Translations under genes and position numbers: made by a program | NCBI GenBank assembly: GCA_921293015.1 | Contig: OV121092.1 | Location: forward strand, 46,089,064-46,153,063 | DNA: 64,000 bases | Reading direction: 5' to 3' | DNA from: Phorcus lineatus | Lineage: Eukaryota; Mollusca; Gastropoda; Trochida; Trochidae | In this document: positions 50,867 through 62,875 of the stretch, piece after piece | Position numbering within the stretch: the first letter of the stretch is position 1 | How the letters are laid out: each line of letters starts with the position of its first letter | Notes under the pieces: model-generated | Databases searched by the model: none | Told to the model about the DNA's origin: nothing | The model's input: the letters and a program-made list of their open reading frames with translations, nothing else

Positions 50867-50904
50867 TTAAAGGCACTAGTAAAAGCGTGCACTAGTGCCT
50901 TTAA
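50867..50904. repeat. Perfect 14-bp inverted repeat with 10-bp loop
   Basis: TTAAAGGCACTAGT (50867-50880) is matched perfectly by ACTAGTGCCTTTAA (50891-50904) around AAAAGCGTGC. Confidence 0.9.
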
Positions 50905-53433
50905 GAGCCTGTCAAAGTTTGCGAAGGGTTGCATGGTTCAGTTTGGAGTCCATTAATTTATGAAAAGGGTTGGGATTACAATTATTTTTCCTTTCATTTA
51001 GCAATTTCGATCATAATGATACATAACTGTCAAGATTGAGGTTTTCTTGGAATCTTTGATAATGTTAATCACGAAAACACATCAATTGTGTCAGCGCACC
51101 TCTATCAAATATTGTTTTCTTCTGGTGAAGACAGATGATCTTGAGGAGATGCTGTACAGAGCAAATCAAAGGTTCTTCACTAATATCTACCAAAGCTCAT
51201 ACACTCAAAGCATATCATTGGCTGTCAGCTTGCATGTTCTGGATTCATAAAGGAATTGCTAAGACACCTTTCATTTGTGTTTGGGGGATTCATAAAGGAG
51301 TCTGGCTTATGTCTTGGAGATACCATGCTCTGCAGTCACTTGGTCAGATAATGATTCTTGAAGGCAGATTCTGAATTATGTCTTTGAAAAAACATAACTA
51401 CCATACGGAAGCTTCTTGTCCATTCTGTAGCTTACTTCCTATAAGTGCCTAGAATCTTATCAATTCCAACTATGGCCAAACACTAACTGTAGCCGTTGTT
51501 AAACAGACATAAGTTCATTCGAGAATTATGTAATCTTGGATGAACACTATGACCAAATATGGTAACCTTTCGGCAATGTTAAAAGATAAAAATATAGTAA
51601 TCTGTGAGTTAAAGGTACTCTTGCAGTAAACAAACCCCGGCACTTTTTCTTCAAGTTGATAATTAGATTGCTAAATTCATCCATCAAATGATGGACGTAG
51701 GATATTTTCTGAATCACTTGGTATGTTAAAATAGAGAATTCTTTTTTTAAAAGACTTTGCTTTTTATAGATAAACTTAATGCTTCTGTTCACAAAGTGGG
51801 TTTCAGCCAAACTTTGACAAGAATAAATCTATAATTCAACATGGTGAAACAATTCAAGTCTTAGCAGTGAGTTTAATGCTCCTGATCATCAGATAATCAA
51901 AAAATGACAACAGTCACATAGAACTTTGTTGCTCCTCATATTATTCTTGACCATCCTGCTATGGTCGCTATTCATGCAACGTTTTCCTAACGTAACACGC
52001 CCAATAAAAAATATTTGTGTTTTGATACTTATCAGAAACAAATACCCAAAGTATTGATCAACACACATACCCAATTACATCAATGTTTTGAATAGCTGAT
52101 AGCAAATAAACCTTTGCTTACGTGAAAATTATATTGATAACCATTTGTACAGAAAAGGACGAATGCCGCTATCATGTACAAAATAAACAAACGTAAAATT
52201 GTTATAATTGTGATCCAACTATATGTAAGAGTACAGATCCCTGATATCCTCTTTCAAATATCTGTAAATATTTTCAACTGATGGAACTTAGGATGTTTTG
52301 AACTCAAATGTCCCAATGTCCTTGCTTAAAGTTATCCCTGTGAAATGTTTCTCAAGAAGTAATTTGAATAAAACCAGAAGCTGTACCAATGAAGAGCATA
52401 ATAGCTGCATGATGCTAGGCTTACACCAGCAATGACATTTATGTGTCGTATTTTATCTCGCTCTTCATTCCTCCGATAATAGAGAGTGAGGGCACCATAT
52501 TCAATCGACTCTGAGAACTTCTCTCAAGATTTATCTTGCACTCAGCTATAACGAGAGCTATATCTTGCGTGAAATGGCTCTCGATGAAAGGTAACATTAC
52601 CCAAACCATGTCTCTCGGCTGTCGAATAATCTGACCAGTAATGCCAACGAGTTTTTGGTTTAGGGCATTATGTCAGTTTTCTCTGGCTTTCAAGTCGTAT
52701 GGAGAAAAATGATGTGTCAGTGTATATCAGCTATATCATACCGGATCAGACCACACTATTGTTTACATATTCCATACTTCCAGACAGTCAATAATGGGAC
52801 GTAAAAACATTCTATTCAACTCAAGGAGAGCCTATATAGTCGGAAAATTTAATCCATTTTATGGCATTCACTAAATTGTCTTGCGTGAAAGGGTTAATAA
52901 TATATGTAAATTTATCATAATATTTTTGTATTTTTTATAACAGTTATATAAATGAGTTCTTATTTATTTACATTATCACAGAATATTATTATCATACCAA
53001 GTAATATACTTAAGTTCACAGGCCCTAAAATGATAGTGTTAAAATATAAGTTAAATATATCAAATTGATTTAAAAGATATTGTTAATCACTGATAAATGT
53101 AAGATGGAGTGGCAGTCTGTTTTACCTTATTTTTGAAAAAAGTTTTTACCCCTGAACACTAATTCTTAAAATATGTCACTAAAAAGGTGTTACCAATGAA
53201 AAAGATCAACTTCAGACATGCAATTCAGGAAACTTATTTTTTAAGAAGAACCAAAATAATTTGTCCTTGAGAAGTTTCCAACTTTGAGATTTCCACATTT
53301 ATCAGTCGCCATAAAAACTTCACACTTGAAATGGTCGAAATCTCCAAAAGTAGTGCAATCCTAGGAAAAAAACCTAACTGAAAGATTTTTTGTCTCTTCA
53401 ATGAAAAGATCCTTCAGCTATGAAGGAAGATAA

Positions 53434-54393
53434 AGTTTCAATATGAAACTAAAAGTTTCAAGACATTCAAATTGATGATCAAGTTTCAATATGACTACTA
53501 GTTTCAAGACATTCAAATCGATGATCAAGTTTCAATATGACTACTAGTTTCAAGACATTCAAATTGATGATCAAGTTTCAATATGACTACTAGTTTCAAG
53601 ACATTCAAATTGATGATCAAGTTTCAATATGACTACTAGTTTCAAGACATTCAAATTGATGATCAAGTTTCAATATGACTACTAGTTTCAAGACATTCAA
53701 ATTGATGATCAAGTTTCAATATGACTACTAGTTTCAAGACATTCAAATTGATGATCAAGTTTCAATATGACTACTAGTTTCAAGACATTCAAATTGATGA
53801 TCAAGTTTCAATATGACTACTAGTTTCAAGACATTCAAATTGATGATCAAGTTTCAATATGACTACTAGTTTCAAGACATTCAAATTGATGATCAAGTTT
53901 CAATATGACTACTAGTTTCAAGACATTCAAATTGATGATCAAGTTTCAATATGACTACTAGTTTCAAGACATTCAAATTGATGATCAAGTTTCAATATGA
54001 CTACTAGTTTCAAGACATTCAAATTGATGATCAAGTTTCAATATGACTACTAGTTTCAAGACATTCAAATTGATGATCAAGTTTCAATATGACTACTAGT
54101 TTCAAGACATTCAAATTGATGATCAAGTTTCAATATGACTACTAGTTTCAAGACATTCAAATTGATGATCAAGTTTCAATATGACTACTAGTTTCAAGAC
54201 ATTCAAATTGATGATCAAGTTTCAATATGACTACTAGTTTCAAGACATTCAAATCGATGATCAAGTTTCAATATGACTACTAGTTTCAAGACATTCAAAT
54301 CGATGATCAAGTTTCAATATGACTACTAGTTTCAAGACATTCAAATCGATGATCAAGTTTCAATATGACTACTAGTTTCAAGACATTCAAATT
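53434..54393. repeat. 46-bp satellite, about 21 copies
   Basis: A first 48-bp unit at 53434 is followed by 20 units starting at 53482 and every 46 bp to 54356, with the last one cut short. Each unit has two AGTTTCAA halves: AGTTTCAATATGACTACT and a 28-bp part ending TTGATGATCA. The second to sixteenth 46-bp units look identical to the eye. A T-to-C change (AAATCGATG) marks only the first of them and the three before the last. Confidence 0.97.
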
Positions 54394-57300
54394 GAAAACC
54401 TCATACCTACCTTCCCTTCATCTTAGTCACAAATTGAAAGCATATTCCATCAAAAATCAACAGTTTTGTTCTGTATCTTTAAAACTGATTTATAAAAGTT
54501 TGAAAAGCATGTATCCAACCATCCAGTCGGCCGATTTACAACGTGCTTTCAATGATGCCCTTTAAATTTTCAAACAAAGCCTCACATTTTTCTAAAGCTG
54601 AAAATGAAATCGAAAGCACCCATTACCATCTTAATTGAAAGCAGCCTACTTACTTCACCATCTCTGTGGATCTCACTGTCAAAGCAAATAACAAGTCACT
54701 ATCTTGTATTTAAAAGTCTAATCCTTCGCAAAGAAAATCCCTGTGCACCAAATACCTCAAAATGCCAAATAGTGAGAGAACACATCTTCTTGTTTGTCTC
54801 GTAACTGCTTAGAGAGTTGACAAGTCATGGCAAATCCTTAAAACTAAGACACAATGACGTGCTTTACCATGGAGAATACTTTTAGAATACAGTTAATATG
54901 ATCAGATGTAATCTTGATTCAAACTTTATTTCATTTCATTTTGATCTTTCTCCTTAAATGTGCATACTCTCTTCCAAACTGTAACTCACAATCAAAACAT
55001 ACTGGATATCTTAACTTTGTTTTCAAGATATTTTTTTTTTAAACGATATTCACCAGGGAAGTAAGAAATACTTACTTGATAACACAGTTCTTGAGGTATT
55101 GCATGCAAAATCATTTCAAATTGCCAATCCACAGGAGTAGCAATCATTGGCAAACGAAGGCAATAATTTGTTACAAGCTACATTTCATGAACATTCTTGG
55201 AGCTGCAAATGGGGTTCAATGGCAAAAGGTGCAATTTACATGAAGTTGAGCAAACTCCTTGAGTTTACAAGTTTCTGATATGCTTGACCTCTTGGCAAGA
55301 ACTTTCTCAGAGAGAAGGGTAAATGATGAGAAAGAACAAGAAAGTCAAAGAATTACTCTACATCTTCCAAAATCAATGCCTATTACCAATCAAGAAGCTT
55401 TATGTTTACTATGGCAAACTGTGGGTAGCAATAATCAAAGACTATAGCAGGGTCATTCTCAGGCAAAGAGATTATGGCAAGAAGGATCAAGTAAGAAATC
55501 ACAAAAGATATTTCCTTGATTTAAAAACCTGAAATAACTATCATCAATCAACCAAGAAAACGCTTGTTTGAAGAAAGCAAATTGGTGTGGACAGTTTTCT
55601 AATGGATCTAGAACAGGGAAACAGAGAAGTCAAACTAAAGAATGAAGGGCAAAAAACTACCAAGAAATTCTTCTTGACTTTACAAATTTCTAACATTCTA
55701 TCAGCTATAAATCAGCTCAGGTCGATTTGAAGAAGGCAAATTGGGGATGGTAGCACTCCAGAACTAGGCCAGGGAAACAGAGCAGACGAACATCACTTGA
55801 ACAGGAGGTCATAACTATGGAACTGATCAATAGACTTCATCGACATTTAATATGAGGCGGTTCCGGAAACGAACAATGAAGTCTAACTGTCCAACATGAA
55901 AAGGGAAGGACTCTGTTTCCGGGAAAATAGGAGGGTGTTTCGGGATAATTGAAGGGGCAGGGATAATTCTTGTTTCTATGAGATACACAGTGTCATTAGA
56001 AGGCACTATTGTTTGGGGGCCTTTTCTTGTAAACCTTATAATAAATCGTATGATGACATGATGACTGGCTTGATCGAGATGGTTTAACCTGCATAAAGAA
56101 GTCTCCAAACATCTAAAATTATCATTATTGTTGCTATTATATTTATGACTATTTCCCTTAACTTTCATAAACAATATGTTTCAGACTTAGAGTTAGACTT
56201 TTAATTCTTAGGCTGTTTAGCTCCTTGTTGAATCGGCAAATAACATAGTCCACTAATGCTTAGTAACAATACAAGGAGCTGTGCATAAATCTTCTGTAGT
56301 TTCTGAATAAAGATGATATCATCATCCTAAAAAGAAGTCTTCATTGATAAAAATTGATTCATTATTGATTTCCAACTTCTAAAACAATTGTCAAAATCAT
56401 TATCATACAATATTTGTTTCAATGGAGTCTGATACACCATCTAACAGAATTCAATAATACTTTCGAATGATTTAGCATAAAAACAAAATAAATAGGATTC
56501 TAGATATTCTACCTAAAACTAGGATGCCATTTTTTTCAACTCATCCCTTCAAAACAACTTTAACAAAAAGATCAGCATCTGAAAGTTTTCAAACTTAAAT
56601 TGGTACGTTGCATGTAAAAGTGCGCTTAATCTCCCTTAAAACATTCTCAACGACTGCAGTTGAAGAATCTTTTGAAAAATAGGTATTTTGTTTTTCCCGT
56701 CACCTGCTAGTTTTTGACTCCCTGCATGAATAAACATGGGGTAAATGCAACAAAAGTAGGGTGTTTGAAAGAAATTGTTACTTATGTGCAAAGAAACCAC
56801 TTTAACGTTTAATGGAATCTTCTGAAACCTCTACAACAGCTATAAATCAAATGTTAATTCTAAGATATTCCAACTTAGAAAGAAAGTAGGACATAGTTTA
56901 TCTTCTTAATGAAAGCTGTTGTTGATAGCAATGCATATTACGGAAAGTTTTGACTTGAAATACTGAACTACATACTGAACAGACAGAAACCTTTCAGTCA
57001 GTGTACAGCGATTATAATTAATCTGATGATGATGTGGTGACTCTCTCATTCTTGCTTCACTGGTATCGAGCATAAGCAATTTCTGGTTCCCAAGAAATTG
57101 ATAAGAAGTAAATGACGTACGTAAAGGATTCAATGTAGCTTTCAATTCACTTCAAAATTTGCGTGGGTCCTTCAAATTGCAAGGCAGCGTTAATAAGAAG
57201 GGGTCAATTCCGTAACCTTGACTAACTCTCTGACGCACTTTGCTGACATGTTAACCAATCAGCACCCAGTTATCTACGAGTCCAGACGTCTCTTAACCAA

Positions 57301-58561
57301 TAAGCAACCAGTTATCTATCAGTCTTGTCACATGCAAGAAAAATCAGACTAGATTCAATGGTCGGTATCACATTTGCAGCTTAAGGAGAAACATCTAATT
57401 GCAACATATTCTGATTGCGGAAAGCTTGACTTGGCAATGAAATTGAAACTAAGGGATTAGTATTCATGTCAGAGGAATGTGTCTGAAGGTGGAATTGATG
57501 GATAGACTTTCATCTGACAATCCAATGATATACATATTTGATCCAACTTGCAATTTAACTGATAGACCATTTACAGATACTGTTCAGCTCATTTATCCAC
57601 AAGATTTTTATGTAACGGTCCTGAATACAGACACTTTCTTATTCTAAAATCAAATCTTTGGATTTTATCTTGAAATAAATGATATAAATAAACATTACCA
57701 TTTTAATGACACAACTGCTCGCCTGTCGCTAGAAACCTTATTTAACTGAAAAATACTTGTTAATGACTACACTTTATTTCATACATAAAACAGACAAAAT
57801 TACCCGGAGTACACCCTTCACCAATGCATGATTAACAGGCACATGTTCCAATCACTACAACAACACATAACGCAGACCGTGCAACGTACAGTATCAGGGA
57901 AGCATATCATGACGAGCATGTGCCAGGAAATCTGATGATCAGAGTGGAATTCTTGCACATATATTCAAAACAGATACCAGTGAGGGACATGTTGAACCAT
58001 TTCAGGGGAGATAACTGGGAATGAGAGATTCCAGATGATGACATATCAGAGCCTTCCAGATTGGCCAGACTAGGTAACAGAAACACAAGGGTATCTGCTG
58101 GTAGGATCTGTGCCATGTGCTTGGCGAGTGGACAGGGGAGAGTTCTTTGGCATCATGGTTCACCAACTTCAACATCACACGGGGATGCTGTAGTTGTAGA
58201 TGCTGGATAAATTACTTTCATCCTCAGAGATCTATATTTACAGGAATCATGGCTCATCTTCAAAGCTAATATTCTTGGGTTGAATTCCAAACCCGCAGTA
58301 TGAACTAACAGACAAATATTAGAAACTTTGAATGGATAACTCTACACGAGCACCCCTCTAAATCAAGTGACGTCAGATTTCTTCGTTGACGCAAATTTCA
58401 AATCCAATCATAATTCAACGTTATTTCAATGTTGATACAACGTCAGATTGCCTGCTGGGTTAGCATAAGTAACAGTAATATACTTCAATACTTTGGCGAG
58501 AGCGTTTCATGATTGGGCATATGATTAGTTATCCACGAGTCGAATGGCACGACCGAACATG

Positions 58562-58587
58562 TTATATACATACATATATATATATAT

Positions 58588-58622
<35 letters not shown>

Positions 58623-58626
58623 CATA
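58562..58626. repeat. TA/CA microsatellite
   Basis: Alternating TA, CA and TA blocks, about 40 bp before the 58667 hairpin. Confidence 0.9.
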
Positions 58627-58666
58627 TGAGATATATTTAGAATAAATTCAAGCTTAGAGTACCTAG

Positions 58667-58807
58667 GTACAAATATTTATGGATGACAACTTCTTTATTA
58701 TGTGATTTGTGACGTTTCGATACAGAACGCTGACAATGATACAAGAATCTGTATCGAAACGTTGCAAATCAAATAATAAAGAAGTTGTCATCCATAAATA
58801 CTTGTAC
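58667..58807. repeat. 141-bp hairpin: 60-bp inverted arms, 21-bp loop
   Basis: The arms at 58667-58726 and 58748-58807 are nearly perfect inverted copies. They differ at only about four positions (AATATTTATGG against AAGTATTTATGG, ATGTGATTTGTGACG against TTTGATTTGCAACG). The inner part of the arms carries GTATCGAAACGT and the outer part AATAAAGAAGTTGTCATCC. The element looks like a foldback dispersed repeat. Confidence 0.9.
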
Positions 58808-59009
58808 TTAGTCACTTCCAACTTCTAAAATGCCACTCAAAGAAGGCATTTATGTTTAATGAACTTATCTTATTGGTCTTAAAGATATCAATCAACGACT
58901 CATATATCTGTAAATTTATGTTTACAACAAAGCCCCTTGAAAGGTTAAGTCTTATGATCTTAATCAATGAGTAATAACGTACAACCACTATTCTACTGCA
59001 TTCTCTCTG

Positions 59010-59054
59010 ATATATATATAGAAATATATATATTTATATATATATACATATATA
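59010..59054. repeat. TA-rich microsatellite
   Basis: Imperfect TA repeat with GAA and TTT interruptions. Confidence 0.85.
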
Positions 59055-60169
59055 CAATAGATAATTTTTTTGGTTTTTTTTAAAGTTTATCGCAGCCAGG
59101 CAATTATTGTTCACCAAATACTTTCTAGCTTGAAAGTTACTACAATACAATATAGTTTATTAAAGTCTCACCATTTGTATAACATAGAGTACAATGTTTG
59201 TTTTAATACAACGAGGAGTTACTTTCAGATACAAATGAGACTGTCATCAAGTCTACAAGTTGATGACACTAAGCAAAGCAGACAATGGGAGGATGATAAG
59301 AGTGTACTGTAGTATACACTGATTGGTTATGCCACTGGAGGATACAGTACGCTACAGACTCTCTGCAACCAATAAACTACTGGGCGGTGCTTTGATATCC
59401 TGATATCCCCTGTTTCAGTGGTCCAATAAGATCTGTAACCCATTACTGGCAGACAGAAACTGTTTGCTTGCATGAATAACCACAAAATGTCAGGTTTTGA
59501 AACCCAGACTACACGACCTGAAGTGGTTTCCCCATATTCACCACAAACTAGTCATATTTCACACCTGACCTTTCAGAGTGTGACTACAGTCTGAAGAAAA
59601 TTTCCTTACTGGAGCACAAGTTCCCTTTGATATGAAGATGTCATTCATAGACACAAACCTTTCCAAATGAAACAATTTGAAAAGCTGGAACTTTTCTTTC
59701 AATTTTGCAAATAATCCAGTAAGTATTAAAATCAATTGAAATCACTTTTACGAAGTTGATCATGCCAAAATATATAAAGATCGGGGGATGAACTCCTATA
59801 ACTAACTGTTGATTTGAAAGTTTTAAGCAAAAGCCATATATATGACTATAACAAAATCATAACTTTCATTATGAACAAGCACAATTCCTGACTCTTCAAT
59901 GTACTAGAACTATCAAGGGAAGGTACTTACCCAAGAGTTATATCAACAACTTATGGTACAAAAGGTTCGAAGAAGGTAAGTTAGGCAATTTTACCAAAGT
60001 TCTTCTAAAAAAACACCTTTCTTAAACAAAACAACTGACCACATAAAAAACTAGTTTATCTGCTTCTTCAATAATCTAAAGCCTAATCTCAGGTCCATAA
60101 ACTTCAGTCCTAGATATAGTAAGATCACTCTAGATTACCAAATTTCAGACCAATGCTTTATTGAGAGTG

Positions 60170-60404
60170 TTTCAAACTTTTTATTTGGCTACCACATATA
60201 TGGAACTAATACAATCTCCCTTCCAGCAACCCTGTGAGACGCACCAACCCTTGAAAACTTTAAAACTAGCTTAAAGACATATCTTTTCAGACAAGCATTC
60301 ACTGACTGATTTCCACCTAGTCAATCAGAGCTGAAAGTGCACTGAGTCCAATTATGGAGATTTTTGCGTCATACAAGAACTATTTATTATTTATTATTAT
60401 TATT
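60170..60404 (+). pseudogene. Decayed L2/Rex1-like LINE 3' end
   Basis: One plus frame reads ISLPATL, a stop, then DAPTLENFKTSLKTYLFRQAFTD and a stop. A neighbouring frame supplies IWN just before. (I)WNSLPxxLRxAxTLExFKxxLKTxLFxxAF is the usual C-terminal end of Rex1/L2/CR1-type LINE proteins. The downstream segment ends with a TTATTATTATTATT-like tail at 60381-60404, in line with the ATT tails of this group. The in-frame stop and a frameshift make it non-coding. Confidence 0.65.
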
Positions 60405-62394
60405 TAACATGTTAAATAATCTTTAACAATTCAAATTGTGATGGTATAGAGCATTTTATATACTCTAGGTAATAGAGACTCATTCATATTCATATTGTTT
60501 TATAATGAACAAGCTTATGTTGATTAAATAACAACTAAAGGAATCAACTAAGTAACCCAAAACTCCATCTTCAATAAACCTTTGCATAAATCCACAAATA
60601 TGTAAAAAAAAACTATTCTTTGTGGTGATGACATGTATTAGATAATGAGTTCTAAAACTTGTTATTAAATTCTTCATGCAGACAAAACAATATGATAAAC
60701 CAGAAAATCCTTAACAAAATGTTAACAGCAAATGCACAAACCAAGACAGATTAGACTTGGGGACCGAGATTATTTGACAAGTCACAAATCACAATTTTAA
60801 GCAGTACGAGTAGCAGCTTATTTATTAGGTATAGTACAGTTTGCCACTAGTTCCTGCAATTCTCACCAGATGGTTCTCATCAGCTACTGGGCATGTGCAG
60901 AACAAGGCTAATCTTGCGCAAGTCATCAGAAAAACAATGTGCATGCAGTCTCTTGTGGCTCACCTAGCTTCAGGCAGTTGGGAGGCATTTAATTTACTCA
61001 AGGAATCCTTGTATGGGAAAAGTTTGAAACTTTGAATATTACATGTCAGTTGATGTATTTGAACATGATTTATGACATTTATTTAATTACTGATCTTTAT
61101 GAAACATGGTAACATGTATCAACTGCAAATTTTATCTATGACAAGAAATCATATTAAATCATTTTAACTAATCTTGTCTAAAAACTTGTAAGCCAATAAA
61201 GATAATCATGCAGATAATTTTATGGTTTCCTGCATAAATTCATCATAGACACAGCTATTTCTAGGCTTAGAAGAAAACTAATGTACATACACTAAGAAAT
61301 GAATAAACACAATTGATAATTAAAATGCTAACTTATTAAAAGTCTCCTGCCATACAGACATCTATGAATATCACATAAAAATTAAGCCAGATGAAGTTCA
61401 TATTTTAAATATTGACAGAAGAAGAACATTTTCAACAATTAACATGCTTTTTAAATACCTTAACCCTGTTGTGAGCATTACAAAAAGTTTGACAAATTAA
61501 ATCCCTTTTATCAACATGCAGACTATGAAATATACAAGCCAGTTTTATCAATTTATATCATGGCATAACCCAATTTCAGGAAGGAACATAAATATAATAC
61601 ATAAATATAGATATAAATAAAACTGATTGCATGAAGATTTATGGTCTAACATGCAGAGGCAGACAATTGCTAACGAAGCTTATAAACAAGTAACTAGCAG
61701 TAAGCCACTGCAACCAACAAGCTATGTCTATCCTAAGTTGTGTACATAATCCATTCTGACATTGTTGTTTCCCTTCCAAAAAACACAGATATGCTGGTAG
61801 CCCCCTGGAGATATGCAAGTAGTTGTATGTATATGATGAATGTATATATAACAGGCAGGTGCCTCCTCTTTATAACTCATGACTGGTAGATATGACTTTG
61901 TTATCATATCATAAGGATGTATTTGAAAAGCAAATAGATGCATATATTCATGCATAGAATTCGTATACATTTGAAAAGACAAAATGTCCATATTCAGCAG
62001 TCCTTGAACCCATCCATCCAAATATGAGACATTAATATTTAGTACAACAATTAAGATAAAGATTACAGAAGAGCTCATCACATAGTCTTTAAACAACTAG
62101 ATTTTTTTAACAATTGACCCAGAAGCCAAAATTTAAGTAACGTTTCAACATGAGAATTACTTTGAGTGATTTCTTGCACAAACACTATGTTTTTGCCTAA
62201 ACATGACATTAGAAGTAATTTTCCAAATGTCGTTTCTCTCAAGAAGAAGGTTAGTAAAAAAGTCCAATTACTTTCAAAGCTGAAGCCTTCTGATGTTTTA
62301 TCTTTGTCAAAGTAAGATTTTCATCACCAAAGCTTATTTATTCAAACTCCTTGGGCAAAAAGATGTTGTTGGCGCAAAGCATTTACCAAAGTCT

Positions 62395-62875
62395 ATCCAA
62401 AGATTGGTGCCAGGGTTGAATGGAAGTATTTGCATGAGTTTCCAGGATGGACTGAAAGTTACCTGGTCTTAGATCAAGGATTATTAAGATTGTAAACACA
62501 TGTGTTATCCAGGCGCTTACCAAAGATTGGCGCTATCGGTAAGAGTATCTCTAAAGTTAAATTTAGTCTGTCAAATTGCATGATTAAAGAAAGTTTTATT
62601 ACTTTTGGTCTGGATTGTTAATATCACTTCTTGGATCCAGGATAAATTACATTACAAATGCCTATTGTTGTCAAACCTTTAACTACAGATAGGCATCCAG
62701 AGTTAGAATATCTCCAAGGTACAATTTTTTCAATTGAAACCGTGAAATCAAAAATATATAATTGTGTCAGTCTGGAATAAGAATCACTAGTTCTTAATTC
62801 AAGAAATGATATTGCAGATTCCAGTGTTATCCAAGTTCTCACCAAAGATTGGCACCATTGGTCAGAATATCACGT
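62395..62875. repeat. Degenerate repeat with ACCAAAGATTGGyGCC word
   Basis: Near 62395, 62515 and 62840 the sequence repeats a CCAAAGATTGGyrCC block. At the last two it is preceded by GTTATCCA and followed by GGTmAGArTATC. A partial third similarity (CATCCAGAGTTAGAATATCTCC) lies at about 62693. This looks like an old dispersed or tandem repeat, and I could not settle the period. Confidence 0.4.

Noticed and set aside
59920-59970. Strong minus-strand donor-like TTGG|GTAAGTACC
   Set aside because: The sequence in front has stops in the frame needed, and no acceptor or homology supports an exon.
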